Origin: Vanessa cardui
Lineage: Eukaryota; Arthropoda; Insecta; Lepidoptera; Nymphalidae
Reading direction: 5' to 3'
Length of the DNA stretch: 64,000 nucleotides
Assembly (NCBI RefSeq): GCF_905220365.1
Contig: NC_061152.1
Location: forward strand, 919,001-983,000
Shown: positions 34,631 through 47,700 of the stretch, piece after piece
Layout: the number at the start of each line of letters is the position of its first letter
How positions within the stretch are numbered: position 1 is the stretch's first letter
The notes under the pieces: model-generated
Told to the model about the DNA's origin: nothing
What the model saw: the letters and a program-made list of their open reading frames with translations, nothing else
Database searches by the model: none
Program-made: the position numbers and the translations under genes

Positions 34631-37600
34631 TCACACGTGCACGTTTTATGTGAAAATTGATTGTATTTTCATTCTAGGTAATGGGGTTCGGTTTGTTCCT
34701 GATGGATTCAGATGTCTGCAATATAAACAGACTGGATCAGAAGAAAAAGATACGCTTGGATCGCATCGATAGAATATTTAAGGTAATAGAGAACTCAGTC
34801 TCGTGTTTCGATGCGCATGCGCAGCTTTGAGGCTTGATTTGTTATTTCAAAAATAAAAAATCAAAATAAACTGTATTCAAGTAGGCTTTTAAAAGCTCTT
34901 TTGAATCGTCATTTAACAATTAAGTGAAGCTACCGCCGGGTCGGAAAGTAGATTCTACAGAGTAGATCTATGTATATGTATGGCAAGAAACTCAGTAGTT
35001 ACTCTTTTTCAACATTTAAAAAATACAAAGCCATGTTAGTTAAATACAATAATTTAAATTAATATATCATGCTTGGAAGTCAACAGGTATTAACTCCACG
35101 CTTTTTTATCATCTACAAAATCTTGTATCGAATAATACGCCTTTTCTACCAATGTATTTTTTATAATCGATTTTAATTTACGTAACGGCAAAGTTAAAAA
35201 TGTCTGTGGAATGTTTTTTACAGAATTTGGAAGTGGTGCCGTTGTTTGGTGACATGCAGATAGCACCGTTCAACTACATCAAGAGATCGAAGCATTACGA
35301 TCCCAGCAAGTAAGGGAAATATTCATAAATAGGCTATTTGACAGTGCGAAAAATAAATAATGAATTATTGTAATCAGTGTATATTATGAGTTTAGAAATG
35401 GTTATTTACTAACGAAACTTGAAAATAATACTCAATTTATTCAAAAATCAATAAATAAAATAGCATTTTTTCAAACGTTTGTCACGTGACACAAAACGCT
35501 CCCGATCGGCCGGGCTTATGATGACGTCACTTTCTTGTAAACTTTGCTTTTCTACTATATGTACCACAGATTAAAATACAGCAAAGTGACGTCACCGACC
35601 CCATTGCAGCGCCATATTTTCCAAGTAGCGTTTTCGCGCGCTATTTAAATATGGAATTTCTAATATAATATTTTTCGGCAAATATGTACTAGAAATAATA
35701 AACACAACTTTTACTGGGTTCCTTAACCTCTACTAAGTAATATAAAATGGATTTTAAAAACTAGTCAAACAGCCTATATATTAGGAGAAAGAGCCGCGAT
35801 AACCATGTGTTGATGATTGTGGGTTGAAACCCAGGCAAGCACCACTATATATATGTGCTTAATATGTGTTTATAATTCATCTCATGCTCGGTTAAGGAAA
35901 ACATCGTGAGGAAACCTGCACGTGTCTAATTTCATAGAAATTCTGCCACATGTGTATTCCACCAATCCGCATTGGCACAGCGTGGTCCACATGTGTATTC
36001 CACCAAGCCGCATTGGAATAGTGTGGTGGAATATGTTCTTCATTCTCAAGACTTCTCTTCTCTCTTCAAAATATCTCCTCAAAGAGAGAGGAGGCCTTAG
36101 TCCGGCAGTGGGATTTAACAGGCTGTTCTTATTTTTAAATACCCATTAAAATTTATGGTGGATATTTTCACAGATGGCCGCTGTCTTCCAGTCCGAACCC
36201 CCCCTCCCCCCAAGCGGATCTGATGGTCCATCTGCCTCAGATAAGGGAGGAACATCAGAACTACATATCTGAGCTCGCGAGATACAGTAACGAGGTATGT
36301 TGGAATATCTATATGTTTGAGACAAATGTACCTAATTTCTTGGATGTGGTGATTATTGGTCATAGAAATTGTTTTACCATAACATGCTACGTGAATAAAA
36401 ATTTTAACAGAAATAAAAACCGACTTCAAAAAAACACTATTTTAAAGCAAATAAATATGCAATACTTGGTGGTAGGGCTTTGTGCAAGCCCGTCTGGGTA
36501 GGTACCACCCACTCATCAGTTATTCTACCGCCAAACAACAGTACTCAGTATTGTTGTGTTCCGGTTTGAAGGGTGTGTCAGTGTAACTACAGGCACAAGG
36601 GACGTAACATCTTAGTTCCCAAGGTTGGTGGCGCATTGACGATGTAAGGAATAGTTAATATTTCTTACAGCGTCATTGTCTATGGGCGATGGTGACCACT
36701 TACCATCAGGTGGCCCTTATGCTCGTCCACCAACCTATACCATAAAAAAAATAATTGCGTATTCAACATATTGTTTAGAGTCCTCCTAAGTAAAATGAAA
36801 TGAAAAATATTAGACTATTTAAAAGTCGATTTACGATTATATAACGTAGTTATAGTTATTGTTATATTTGGAGCTGGTGTCAGCCAAGAAAACTCTACAG
36901 TATATCTATCAAGAGATTTTGAAAGTCGCTTCATTCTGTATCTATGTATGCTTAGATCTTTGAAATTACGCAACGGATTTTGATGCGGTTCTTTTAATAG
37001 ATAGATTAATCCAAGGGGATGGTTTATATGTATTATATATAATATAGTAGAGAAACAAGACAGTTAGAGACGTGTAAAGCCAGGGCTGGTCACTAGTATG
37101 TGATGTTATATATAATACTTTCAACTGTACCTCACATCGCCAATGCGCCACCTACCTTGGGAACTAAGATGTTGTGTCCCTTGGTCGCCGGTGAAGGAAA
37201 ACGTCGTTAGGAAACCTGCATGTATCTAAAATCAACGAAATTCTGCCACATGTGAATCCACCAACGCGCATTGGAGCAGTGTGGTGGAATATGCTCCAAA
37301 GTTCCTCAAAACAGAGGCTTTAGCCCAGCTGTTAAAGATTCACATTTTTATGTAAATATTAATAAAATAATAAATAAGTTTAAAATAAAATATAATATAA
37401 AATAAGAATAACAATATAAAATGTATGCAATAAAATAGTATGACACTAAAACATGTCACGAATAATCCTGAATCGCGCTTGTGAAATTGTCAACTGAATC
37501 TTCATATATGTCAGAGGCGGTACGCAACGGCAGCTCATTTCTGAATCGCGCAAGCGTTGTGTTCGCGGGAAGGTATATAAGGGTCGCCCTGTTTACATAC

Positions 37601-40600
37601 AATGGCTTTTTCTTCGCCTTGCAACGGTTGTTTTACTGAGTGTAATCCCGTAGTAGGTGGCTTTTACGGATGGCGATTCTTTTCGAAAAAGATCGATTTT
37701 TAAAACGATTCAAATCGTGACCTAATGAATCAATTCACAAAAAAATCGAGGTCTATAGGATCGATTTCCGAAAAATCGGTCTTTTTTTTTAAGTTTTCTT
37801 TTATAATGTAATATTTTATTTAAAGCAAGGTACATATTATAATTTAACGATCTCTTATTAGTAAAATCGAAACATATGCGAAGGAATCTATACATACAGC
37901 CATCTCGCGAGTTTTTGAATAATTAATTCTTTAACCGGCAGCACTCTTATAATACGGATAAACTAAATTAATTGTAAATAGTTTTATGGTTTATACCAAA
38001 AAAAAACGAATGTCGATTTTCAAGGGTGACATATCGATTCAGTACTACATATCGATTTAAAAAATCGATCTTGTTTGCTCCAATAATCGATTCTTCGATT
38101 AATCGATTTGAGATCGCTATGCCTAGTGGCTTTTATGCTTTCATGCGTGTCGTACACCAGCAGTGGGAAATTGTGAGGCTTGTTGTTGTAGTATACATTA
38201 CGGCACGTTAGGACCAAATTAACTTAACCGCCCCCCCCCCCAGGTGACGACGACCTTCAAGGAGGCGGGCTCCGACTCCGAGAACCGCGACGTGACGGAG
38301 CTCTGCCTGCGCGGCCTGCAGCTGCTCTCGTCGTGGTGCTCCGTGCTCACGGAGCTCTGCTCCTGGAAGCTGCTCCACCCCACCGACCACGCGACCAACC
38401 CTCGCTGTCCAGCTGAAGCGGAAGAGTACGAAAGGGTGAGTCATACAAAACTATACCATTCATATGTATATCATGCTTAGGGACCTTTAATTAATGTGAG
38501 ACTATTTCCGCTACTTTTTACCCCTTCCCCCCCTATTATAAACAAAAATAAGAATAGGCCACCCCCCTCCCTCCTGCGTCCGAGCGAACCTCGGCAATCG
38601 TTTTTTCATATAATTTTAACTTTGCGCATTTTTTTGATCTTATGTAAAAAAGGAACGATGGAAACTCCTTTCAACTATCAATAAATTGAAATTCTGCCAC
38701 ATGTGTATTCCACCAACCCGCATTGGAACAGCGTGGTGGAATATGTTTCAAACTTTCTCCTCAAAGGGAGAGGAGGCCTTTAGCCCAGCAGTGGGAATTT
38801 AATGAATGGTAAATGGTTTCCAGGCGACACGGTACAACTACACGTCGGAAGAGAAGTTCGCAATGATCGAGGTGATAGCCATGATCAAAGGCCTCCAAGT
38901 GCTGATGGCGAGAATGGAGACGGTCTTCGCTGATGCTGCGCGCCGGTCCATATACGCTGAGCTGCAGGATTTCGTGCAGCTTCTGCTGAGGGAACCGCTG
39001 CGGAAGGCGATCAAGAACAAGAAGGATTTGATACGCAGGTGAGGTTTTGGGTTTGTTTGGTCCAGATCAGCTCATAAGGTATATAGATTTAAACATTTTG
39101 GGTTTATTTGGCCCAGAGTAGCTAATAGGGCAGATGGATTTTATGGTTCTGGGTTGATTTGGCCCAGAGTCGCTCATAGGGCAGATAGATTTTAAGATTT
39201 TGGGTTTATTTGGTCCAGAGTAGTTCGTTAGGCACATAGATTTTAACATTTTGGGTTCATTTGATCCAGAGTAGCTCATAGGGCAGATAGATTTTAACAT
39301 TTTGGGTTCATTTGTCCCAGAGTAGCTCATAGGGCAGATATTTTTTAACATTTTGGGTTCATTTGATCCAGAGTAGCTCATAGGGCAGATGGATTTTAAG
39401 ATTCTGTGTTTATTTGGCCCAGAGTAGCTCATAGGGCAGATGGATTTTAAGATTTTGGGTTTATTTGGTTCAGATCAGCTCATGAGGTATATAGATTTAA
39501 GGTTTTGGGTCAATTTGATCCAGAGTAGTTCGTTAGGTAGATAGATTTTATGTTTCGGGGATGATTTGGTCCAGAGTAGGTCATCAGGCAGATAGATTTT
39601 AGGATTCTGTGTTTATTTGGCCCAGAGTAGCTCATAGGGCAGATAGACTTTAAGATTTTGGGTTTATTTGGTTCAGATCAGCTCATGAGGTATATAGATT
39701 TAAGGTTTTGGGTCAATTTGATCCAGAGTAGTTCGTTAGGTAGATAGATTTTATGTTTCGGGGATGATTTGGTCCAGAGTAGGTCATCAGGCAGATAGAT
39801 TTTAAGATTCTGTGTTTATTTGGCCCAGAGTAGCGCGTTAGGCAAATAGATTTTAACATTTTGTATTTATTTGGTTCAGATCAGCTCATAGGGCAGGATT
39901 TTGGGTTCATTTGGTACAGGGTAGCTTGTATTAGGCAGATATTTTTTTTCAACAAAGCCACTCGTTATCCTGTAAATTTGTCTAAACACTGGAATTTTTA
40001 TATTGTTTGTACGATTATTGAACAAAAGCAAGTTTTAAATTGAGTTGTTTTATTTATATAAAGAAACTTCTAGAACAACAGCACACACGGATACAGATTA
40101 TATATAAAAAACAAAACAAATAATAGTGTTGCCATAGTATTATATTAACTTATACAAATATTGTTTTCAAACAAACAATCCATACTAATATTATAAATGT
40201 GTAAGAAACTTTGTCTGTCCCTGTCTTTGACGACGAAACCGCTGAACCGAATTCGATGTAATTTGGTATGAAGTAAACTTGAAGTTCAAGAATAGACATA
40301 GGGTATCTTTTGAGACGCTGCGGTGATCTCAAGTAAAATTGAGATAACTGCAGGAGGATAAGGACGGGTTTGTATCGTTTACAAACTGCGATACTGCAAG
40401 TGTAGCGCGTGTGTAAATATAAATATGAGACAACATCACATACATAACTCTGATCCCAATGTAAGTAGCTGAAGCACTTGTGTTATGGAAATCAGAAGTA
40501 ACGACGGTACCACAAACACCCAGACCCAAGACAACATAGAGAACTAATGGTAATCTACATCGACTCGGCCGGGAATTGAACCCGGGACCTCAGGGTGGCG

Positions 40601-40809
40601 TACCCATGAAAACCGGTGTACACACCACTCGACCACGGAGGTCGTCATACGTCGTCGTGTGTCGGCAGCATCATCGTGTCGGTGCGCGAGACGTGCGGCG
40701 ACTGGGCGCGCGGCTGCGAGCCGCAGCAGGACCCCGCGCTGCGCGGCAAGAAGGACGCCGACGCCAGCTTCACCATCAAGGTGCCGCGCCGGAACGTCGG
40801 TGAGTGCCG

Positions 40810-40840
<31 letters not shown>

Positions 40841-40923
40841 ACACTCACACGCTCTGATCACAAGAAGGACGCCGACGCCAGCTTCACCATCAAGGTGCCG
40901 CGCCGGAACGTCGGTGAGTGCCG

Positions 40924-40954
<31 letters not shown>

Positions 40955-41035
40955 ACACTCACACGCTCTGATCACAAGAAGGACGCTGACGCCAGCTTCA
41001 CCATCAAGGTGCCGCGCCGGAACGTCGGTGAGTGC

Positions 41036-41098
<63 letters not shown>

Positions 41099-41177
41099 AC
41101 TCACACGCTCTGATCACAAGAAGGACGCTGACGCCAGCTTCACCATCAAGGTGCCGCGCCGGAACGTCGGTGAGTGC

Positions 41178-41211
<34 letters not shown>

Positions 41212-41279
41212 CTGATCACAAGAAGGACGCTGACGCCAGCTTCACCATCAAGGTGCCGCGCCGGAACGTCGGTGAGTGC

Positions 41280-41346
<67 letters not shown>

Positions 41347-41425
41347 ACTCACACGCTCTGATCACAAGAAGGACGCCGACGCCAGCTTCACCATCAAGGT
41401 GCCGCGCCGGAACGTCGGTGAGTGC

Positions 41426-41473
<48 letters not shown>

Positions 41474-41541
41474 CTGATCACAAGAAGGACGCTGACGCCA
41501 GCTTCACCATCAAGGTGCCGCGCCGGAACGTCGGTGAGTGC

Positions 41542-41578
<37 letters not shown>

Positions 41579-41657
41579 ACACACACGCTCTGATCACAAG
41601 AAGGACGCCGACGCCAGCTTCACCATCAAGGTGCCGCGCCGGAACGTCGGTGAGTGC

Positions 41658-41725
<68 letters not shown>

Positions 41726-44700
41726 CTGATCACAAGAAGGACGCTGACGCCAGCTTCACCATCAAGGTGCCGCGCCGGAACGTCGGTGAGTGCCGCACAC
41801 ACACACACACACACACGCTCTGAACCACAATTCCCTTAACCGAGCACGAGATGAATTATAAACGCTAATTGAGCACATGAATATTCAGCGGTGCTTGGAT
41901 GTGAACCCGCAATCATCGGTTAAGATATACGCGTTCTAACCAAGGGCAATCTCGGCTCAATATAAGGCAAAAGTATCATTTGTTCTTTTAAAAAGAATAG
42001 CAATGTTCCAAATTAATTAAGAAGTCACACAGACTTAATACCTGAAGGCAGTTTCTGCCAGTCAGTAAAGTAAAGTAACAGCCTGTAAATTTCCCACTGC
42101 TGGGATAAGGCCTCCTCTTCAATTAAGGAGAGGGTTTGGAACATATTTCACCACGCTGTTCCAATGCGGGTTGGTGGAATACACATGTGGCAGAATTTCA
42201 ATGAAATTTGTCACATGCAGGTTTCCTCACGATGTTTTCCTTCACCGCTGAGCACGAGATGAATTATAAAGACAAATTAAGCACATGAATCAGCGGTGCT
42301 TGCCTGGGTTTGAACCCGCAATCATCGATTAAGATGCACGCGTTCTAACCACTGGGCCATCTCGACTCTTCTACCAGTCAACCGTCTCAATATTCCTATT
42401 TACTCTTTTAAGCTTATCACTTGTGTTAGCAGTGGCAATAGCCCAAAGGGTCAGGTATGATCCTGTGACATTAACGTCGCTAGATCCATAAACCATTGCG
42501 TTATGGCCCTTTGAGTGGTCCCTTCGTTAAGGATAGTTATGAAATCTGTTAATAATGGTGACCAATCACCACCAGGTGATCAAATCAATCAAACCAACTT
42601 TTCAAGCACTTTTGAATCGCCATTTAACAATTAAGTGATGCTACCACCGGTTCGGAAAGTCGATTCTACCGAGAAGAACCGGCAGGAAACTCAGTAGTTA
42701 CTCCTTTTCAACATTTAAAAAATACAGTCATATTATTTAAATAAAATGAAATATCTTGCTTGGAAGTCAACAGGTATTAACTCCACGCTTTTTTATCATC
42801 TACAAAATCTTGTATCGAATAATATGCCTTCTTTAACAATGTATTTCTTACAATTAGTTGGAATTTTCGAAACGGCAAAGTTAAAAATGTCTTTGAAAAC
42901 CCGCCATAAATGAAAATGTCTCAATTTCCAGGCCCATCGTCCACCCAGCTGTACATGGTACGCACCCAGTTGGAGGCGCTGATCTCGGACAAGTCTGGAG
43001 GTCGGAGGACTCTCCGGAAAGACCTGGATGCCGCCACACTGCAACAGATTGAAACATTCCACAGGCAAAGTTTCTACTGGATGTACATGTTGAATTTGGC
43101 AGGTGAGTTGTTAATATACAGGGTTATTGGTAACTCGACGTATATCCGCTAGGAGGTGGTAGGGGTGACTGTTTGCAATAATTCTAACCCCCATATGCAT
43201 GATCCAAAAGTGAACCATTTTTGAGTTATCACGTTTTTTAGTTCTTTTTTCAAAATTTGTCAAAAAAAAGTTTCAATTAACTAGTTTTCTTTTGTTTTAT
43301 AAAAACGATTAAACACTGGATATATGTCAATATTTAAATAATTATTATCGGTCCAAATTTCAAAATGCGAGACGGAAAACGAATTTATTTCAATATTTTT
43401 TTTCTCAACAATGCCTCAAAAATTAAAAGAAAGTTAATTTTAACTGTAATTTTAACCTTAGTTACTCCTTATTACATCAGCTATCTGTCAGTAAAAGTTC
43501 CATCGAATCGGTCCAGTCGTTCTAGATTTTTTTCAAATTGATAGTAGTAGTGTTTGATTTTATTAAGTGTATCTCATCTATATTTATTTATCTTGATAGT
43601 AGGGTTTGTGCAAGCCCGTCTGGATAGGTACCACCCACTCATCAGTTATTCTACCGCCAAATAACAGTACTCAGTATTGTTGTGTTCCGGCTTGAAGGGT
43701 GAGTGAGCCAGTGTAACTACAGGCACAAGGGGCATAGCATCTTAGTTCCCAAGGTTGGTGGCGCATTGACGATGTAAGGAATAGTTAATATTTCTTACAG
43801 CGTCATTGTCTATGGGTGATGGTGACCACTTACCATCAGGTGGACCATATGCTCGTCCGCCAACCTATACCATAAAAAAAAAAATAAGAATTTGATTACT
43901 GCAAGTATTAAAAGTGGGATATTTACCATGTTTTGTATCTCGTGAACAAGACATTTGTATATAATATCTAAATATCGATATCCAACAAATAATAATAGAA
44001 AACATGGCAACTGACATACTTACTTACTTACTTAAAGTTACTTAACTAACTAAACTTGCTTAAAGACTTAAGTACTTATAGTATTAATTATGACCATGTT
44101 ACCTTGACCATGTTAATTTAAGGATTTTAGTTTAAAAAAAATAAAAGAAAGAAAGAAAGAAATGTTTATTAGGACACAGTACATAATGAACACACATAAT
44201 AAAAGAATAATAAGTATAAAAATTTTAAAACAAAAATAAAAACATATTAACCAACTATAACTATTAGTGTCAATTAAATGTCCATACTTTGTGATGACCA
44301 CTTACCACCAGGTGTTTTGTATGTAATAAGAGTTTCCTTTCACCAGATTCCCTGGCGAAGTGCTGTGATCTATCCCAGCTGTGGTACAGAGAGTTCTACC
44401 TCGAAATGACTATGGGGAGGAAAGTTAATGTAAGATTTACTCTACACTCTTTAAAATTAAATTTTAAACCTTCTTTGTTCCCGCCAAAACGCTGTCAGAC
44501 ATCTTGATGACGTCACACTGGTAAAAACAATAGTTTTGTATGTAACTGGCACTTTATCGTAAACAGTTAACATAAGTTTATATTGATCTCTAAAATTATC
44601 AGTGTTTCTTTACTATATTGTCCATGTATTGTATACAAAAACCATCCTCTCGAATCGATCTATCTATTAAAAAAAACCGCATCAAAATCCGTTGCATAAT

Positions 44701-47700
44701 TTCAAAGATAAGCGACTTTGTTTTATTCTGTGTAATGTTTATGTGTGTGTCACAGAAATGCACAGTGCGACATCAGCACAACGAGGAGTGCAACGATCTG
44801 ATAACGATGGAGAAGAGGATCCAGTTCCCGATCGAGATGTCCATGCCCTGGATCTTGACAGATCATATCCTCCGAAGCAAGGAGCCAGCTATGATGGAGT
44901 GAGTGTTTATAAAATATAAATATAAATAAATATGAGACAACATCACATACATTACTCTGATCCCAATATAAGTAGCTGAAGCACTTGTGTTATGGAAATC
45001 AGAAGTAACGATACCACAAACACCCAGACCCAAGACAATATAGAATGATGATAATCTACATTGACTCGGCCGGGAATCGAACCCGGAACCTCAGAGTGGC
45101 GTACGTGCGCGTGCGGCGTGGAGGTCGTCAAGTTTATTTTCCATTTGCATCCGATACAGAGAACGTTTCTTATATAATAAGACCTGGCTAATAAAGACGA
45201 TAGCAAAGTAACAGCCCGTAAATTTCCCACTGCTGGGCTAAACCCTCTCCTAATAAGAGGTTGTAGAACATATTCCACCACGCTGTTCCAATTGGGGTTG
45301 GTGGAGTGCGTGTGGTAGAATTTCGATGAAATTAGACACATGCAGGTTTCCCCACGAGCTGAGATGGCCCAGTGGTTAGTTAAGATTGCGTTAATAGGCT
45401 ATTTGACAATGCGAAAAATAAATTGTGTATTATTGTAATCAGTGTATATTATGAGTTTAGAAATGGTTATTTACTGACGAAAGTTGAAAATAATAATTAA
45501 TAAATTTAAGTAGCGTTTTTGTGCGTTATTTAAATATGGAATTTTTAATATGATATTTGTCAGCAAATATGTACTAGAAATATAAAACACAACTTTTACT
45601 GGGTTCCTTAACCTCTACTAAATAATATAAAATGGATTTTAAAAACCAGTCGAATAGCCTATCATAATAATAATAATATATTCTTTATTGTACACCAAGA
45701 CAAGTATAACACACAGGAAATAAATATAAGAAAATAAAGCATGGCACACAAGGCGGCCTTATCGCTGAAGAGCAATCTCTTCCAGGCATAGGTGTACAAT
45801 TTTTAAAATGGAATATTCAATATATTTGTGCATACAAAAATAAATAGATACATATACACAGGCAAACATACATATATAAATAATATATAAACTAATCGAT
45901 AAATACATGTAAAGAAATATTTATATTATTACTTGTAGTTGATCAAATCATTGGTTATCCCCATGATGTTTTCCTTCACCGCCGAGCACGAGATGTATTA
46001 TAAATACAAATTAAGCACATATGTATAGCGGTGCTTGCCTGGATTTGAACCCGCAATCATCAGTTGGGATGCACGTTTTAACCACTGGGCCATGTTAGCT
46101 CTCATCTCAATAGTTAAGTATTATTATTAAGCAGCTAGACAGTAATCTTCAGCAGTGCTGTGTACGTCTGTAATTGGTACATACATCAGATAAGTGTCTT
46201 GTATGTTTAATTTTAGTGTGTTTTATATGTTTAATTTTAAGTGTTTAATGTATAGTACGACACAACTTAGATGTCGCATCGGCAAAATTCGTAAAACCGA
46301 TCACATCCGAATTAAGTACGCCATCCCAAATTATCAAAATTTATTTCTCATGCGAAAATGATCTTTGCACAAACGTAATAACTTGTAATATCACACGACC
46401 TAATATATTCGTCAATTCGACGCGTCGATTTACATGCACCTGCTTTCTCTGACGCGTGAATCTATAGCGACGAATAGCGTCGAATGACGCGATAGGGAGC
46501 TATTTCTATTGGTCGTGTAAATCGGCAGTGAACGGTTTTATTTTCATTCCATTGCATTTTCCGATGCTACATCTGATTTGTGTCGTACTATATGTACTGT
46601 TGATGTGCTATTTAAATAAATAAATCCTCAGATACGTGTTGTACCCTCTCGACCTCTACAACGACTCGGCGCAGTACGCTCTGACGGTGTTCCGCAAGCA
46701 GTTCCTGTACGACGAGGTCGAGGCTGAGGTAAACCTCTGCTTCGACCAGTTCGTCTACAAGCTCTCCGAGCTCGTCTATGCGCACTACAAGCAGCTCGCG
46801 TCGAGGTTAGATCATTTTGTCTATGGTTTATTTGATGGTTTCGTCCTGATGGTACGGTGTGGCTCTAAGAGATTTATCGATTGCGCACGACATGTTATGG
46901 TACACGTGTGCGTGAGTTAGTGAGTGAGGGTGTCATTGAGTGTCCTGAATCACTCTCGTACTCTACGTGGCTGATTGATTTAGTGAGTTAGTTATTGAGT
47001 GAGCTTATAATGGTGTGAATGAGGGCGAGAGCGTATGGGTATGTGAGTGTTTGAATTTGTGATTGATTTGGAATTAGTGAGTAAGTGATTGATTTAGAGT
47101 TATTGAGTGATTGATTGATTTATAGTTATTGAGTGAGTGATTGATTTAGAGTTAGTGAGTGAGTGATTGATTTAGAGTTATTGAGTGATTGATTGATTTA
47201 GAGTTATTGAGTGAGTGATTGATTAAGAATTAGTAAGTGAGTGATTGATTTAGATTTACTGATTGAGTGATTGATTTAGAGTTAGTGAGTGAGTGATTGA
47301 TTTAGAGTTAGTTAGTGAGCGGTTGATTTAAATTTTTGATATATTAGTTAGGGAGTGAGTGGGTGAGAGGGTATGTGTGTATGTAAGCACTCTCTAATCC
47401 GTCACTCCTATAATCCGATGGGAAAACCAACCCGGAAAGTGTAGTAGCGTGGGACCATAAGTGTGGTGTGTGTGTTGCCAGCATGCTGCTGGACAAGCGG
47501 TACCGCGCGGAGTGCGCGTCGCGCGGCGCCAGCACGGGCTGCGGCGCGGGCCGCTACGCCTCGCTGCTGCGCCAGCGGCACGTCGCGCTGCTCGGCCGGC
47601 ACGTCGACCTCTGCGCGCTCGTGAGTACCGCCCCTTACCGCCGCGCCGCCCGCGTGACGTCACACCGCCGCGCCGCACTGCAAGTAGTGACGTCACCTCG

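Noticed and set aside
39067..39432. 121-codon repetitive frame on the minus strand (SYSGPNKPKMLKSICPM-like units)
   Set aside because: The unit matches the 60-bp minisatellite period, which is a multiple of three and so stays open by chance; no start context and no relative known.
40659..41839. Long open frames rich in His/Thr or Cys/Val across the (CA)n array on both strands
   Set aside because: They are products of dinucleotide repeats. Only the exon 12 frame has conserved coding content, and it ends at its donor.
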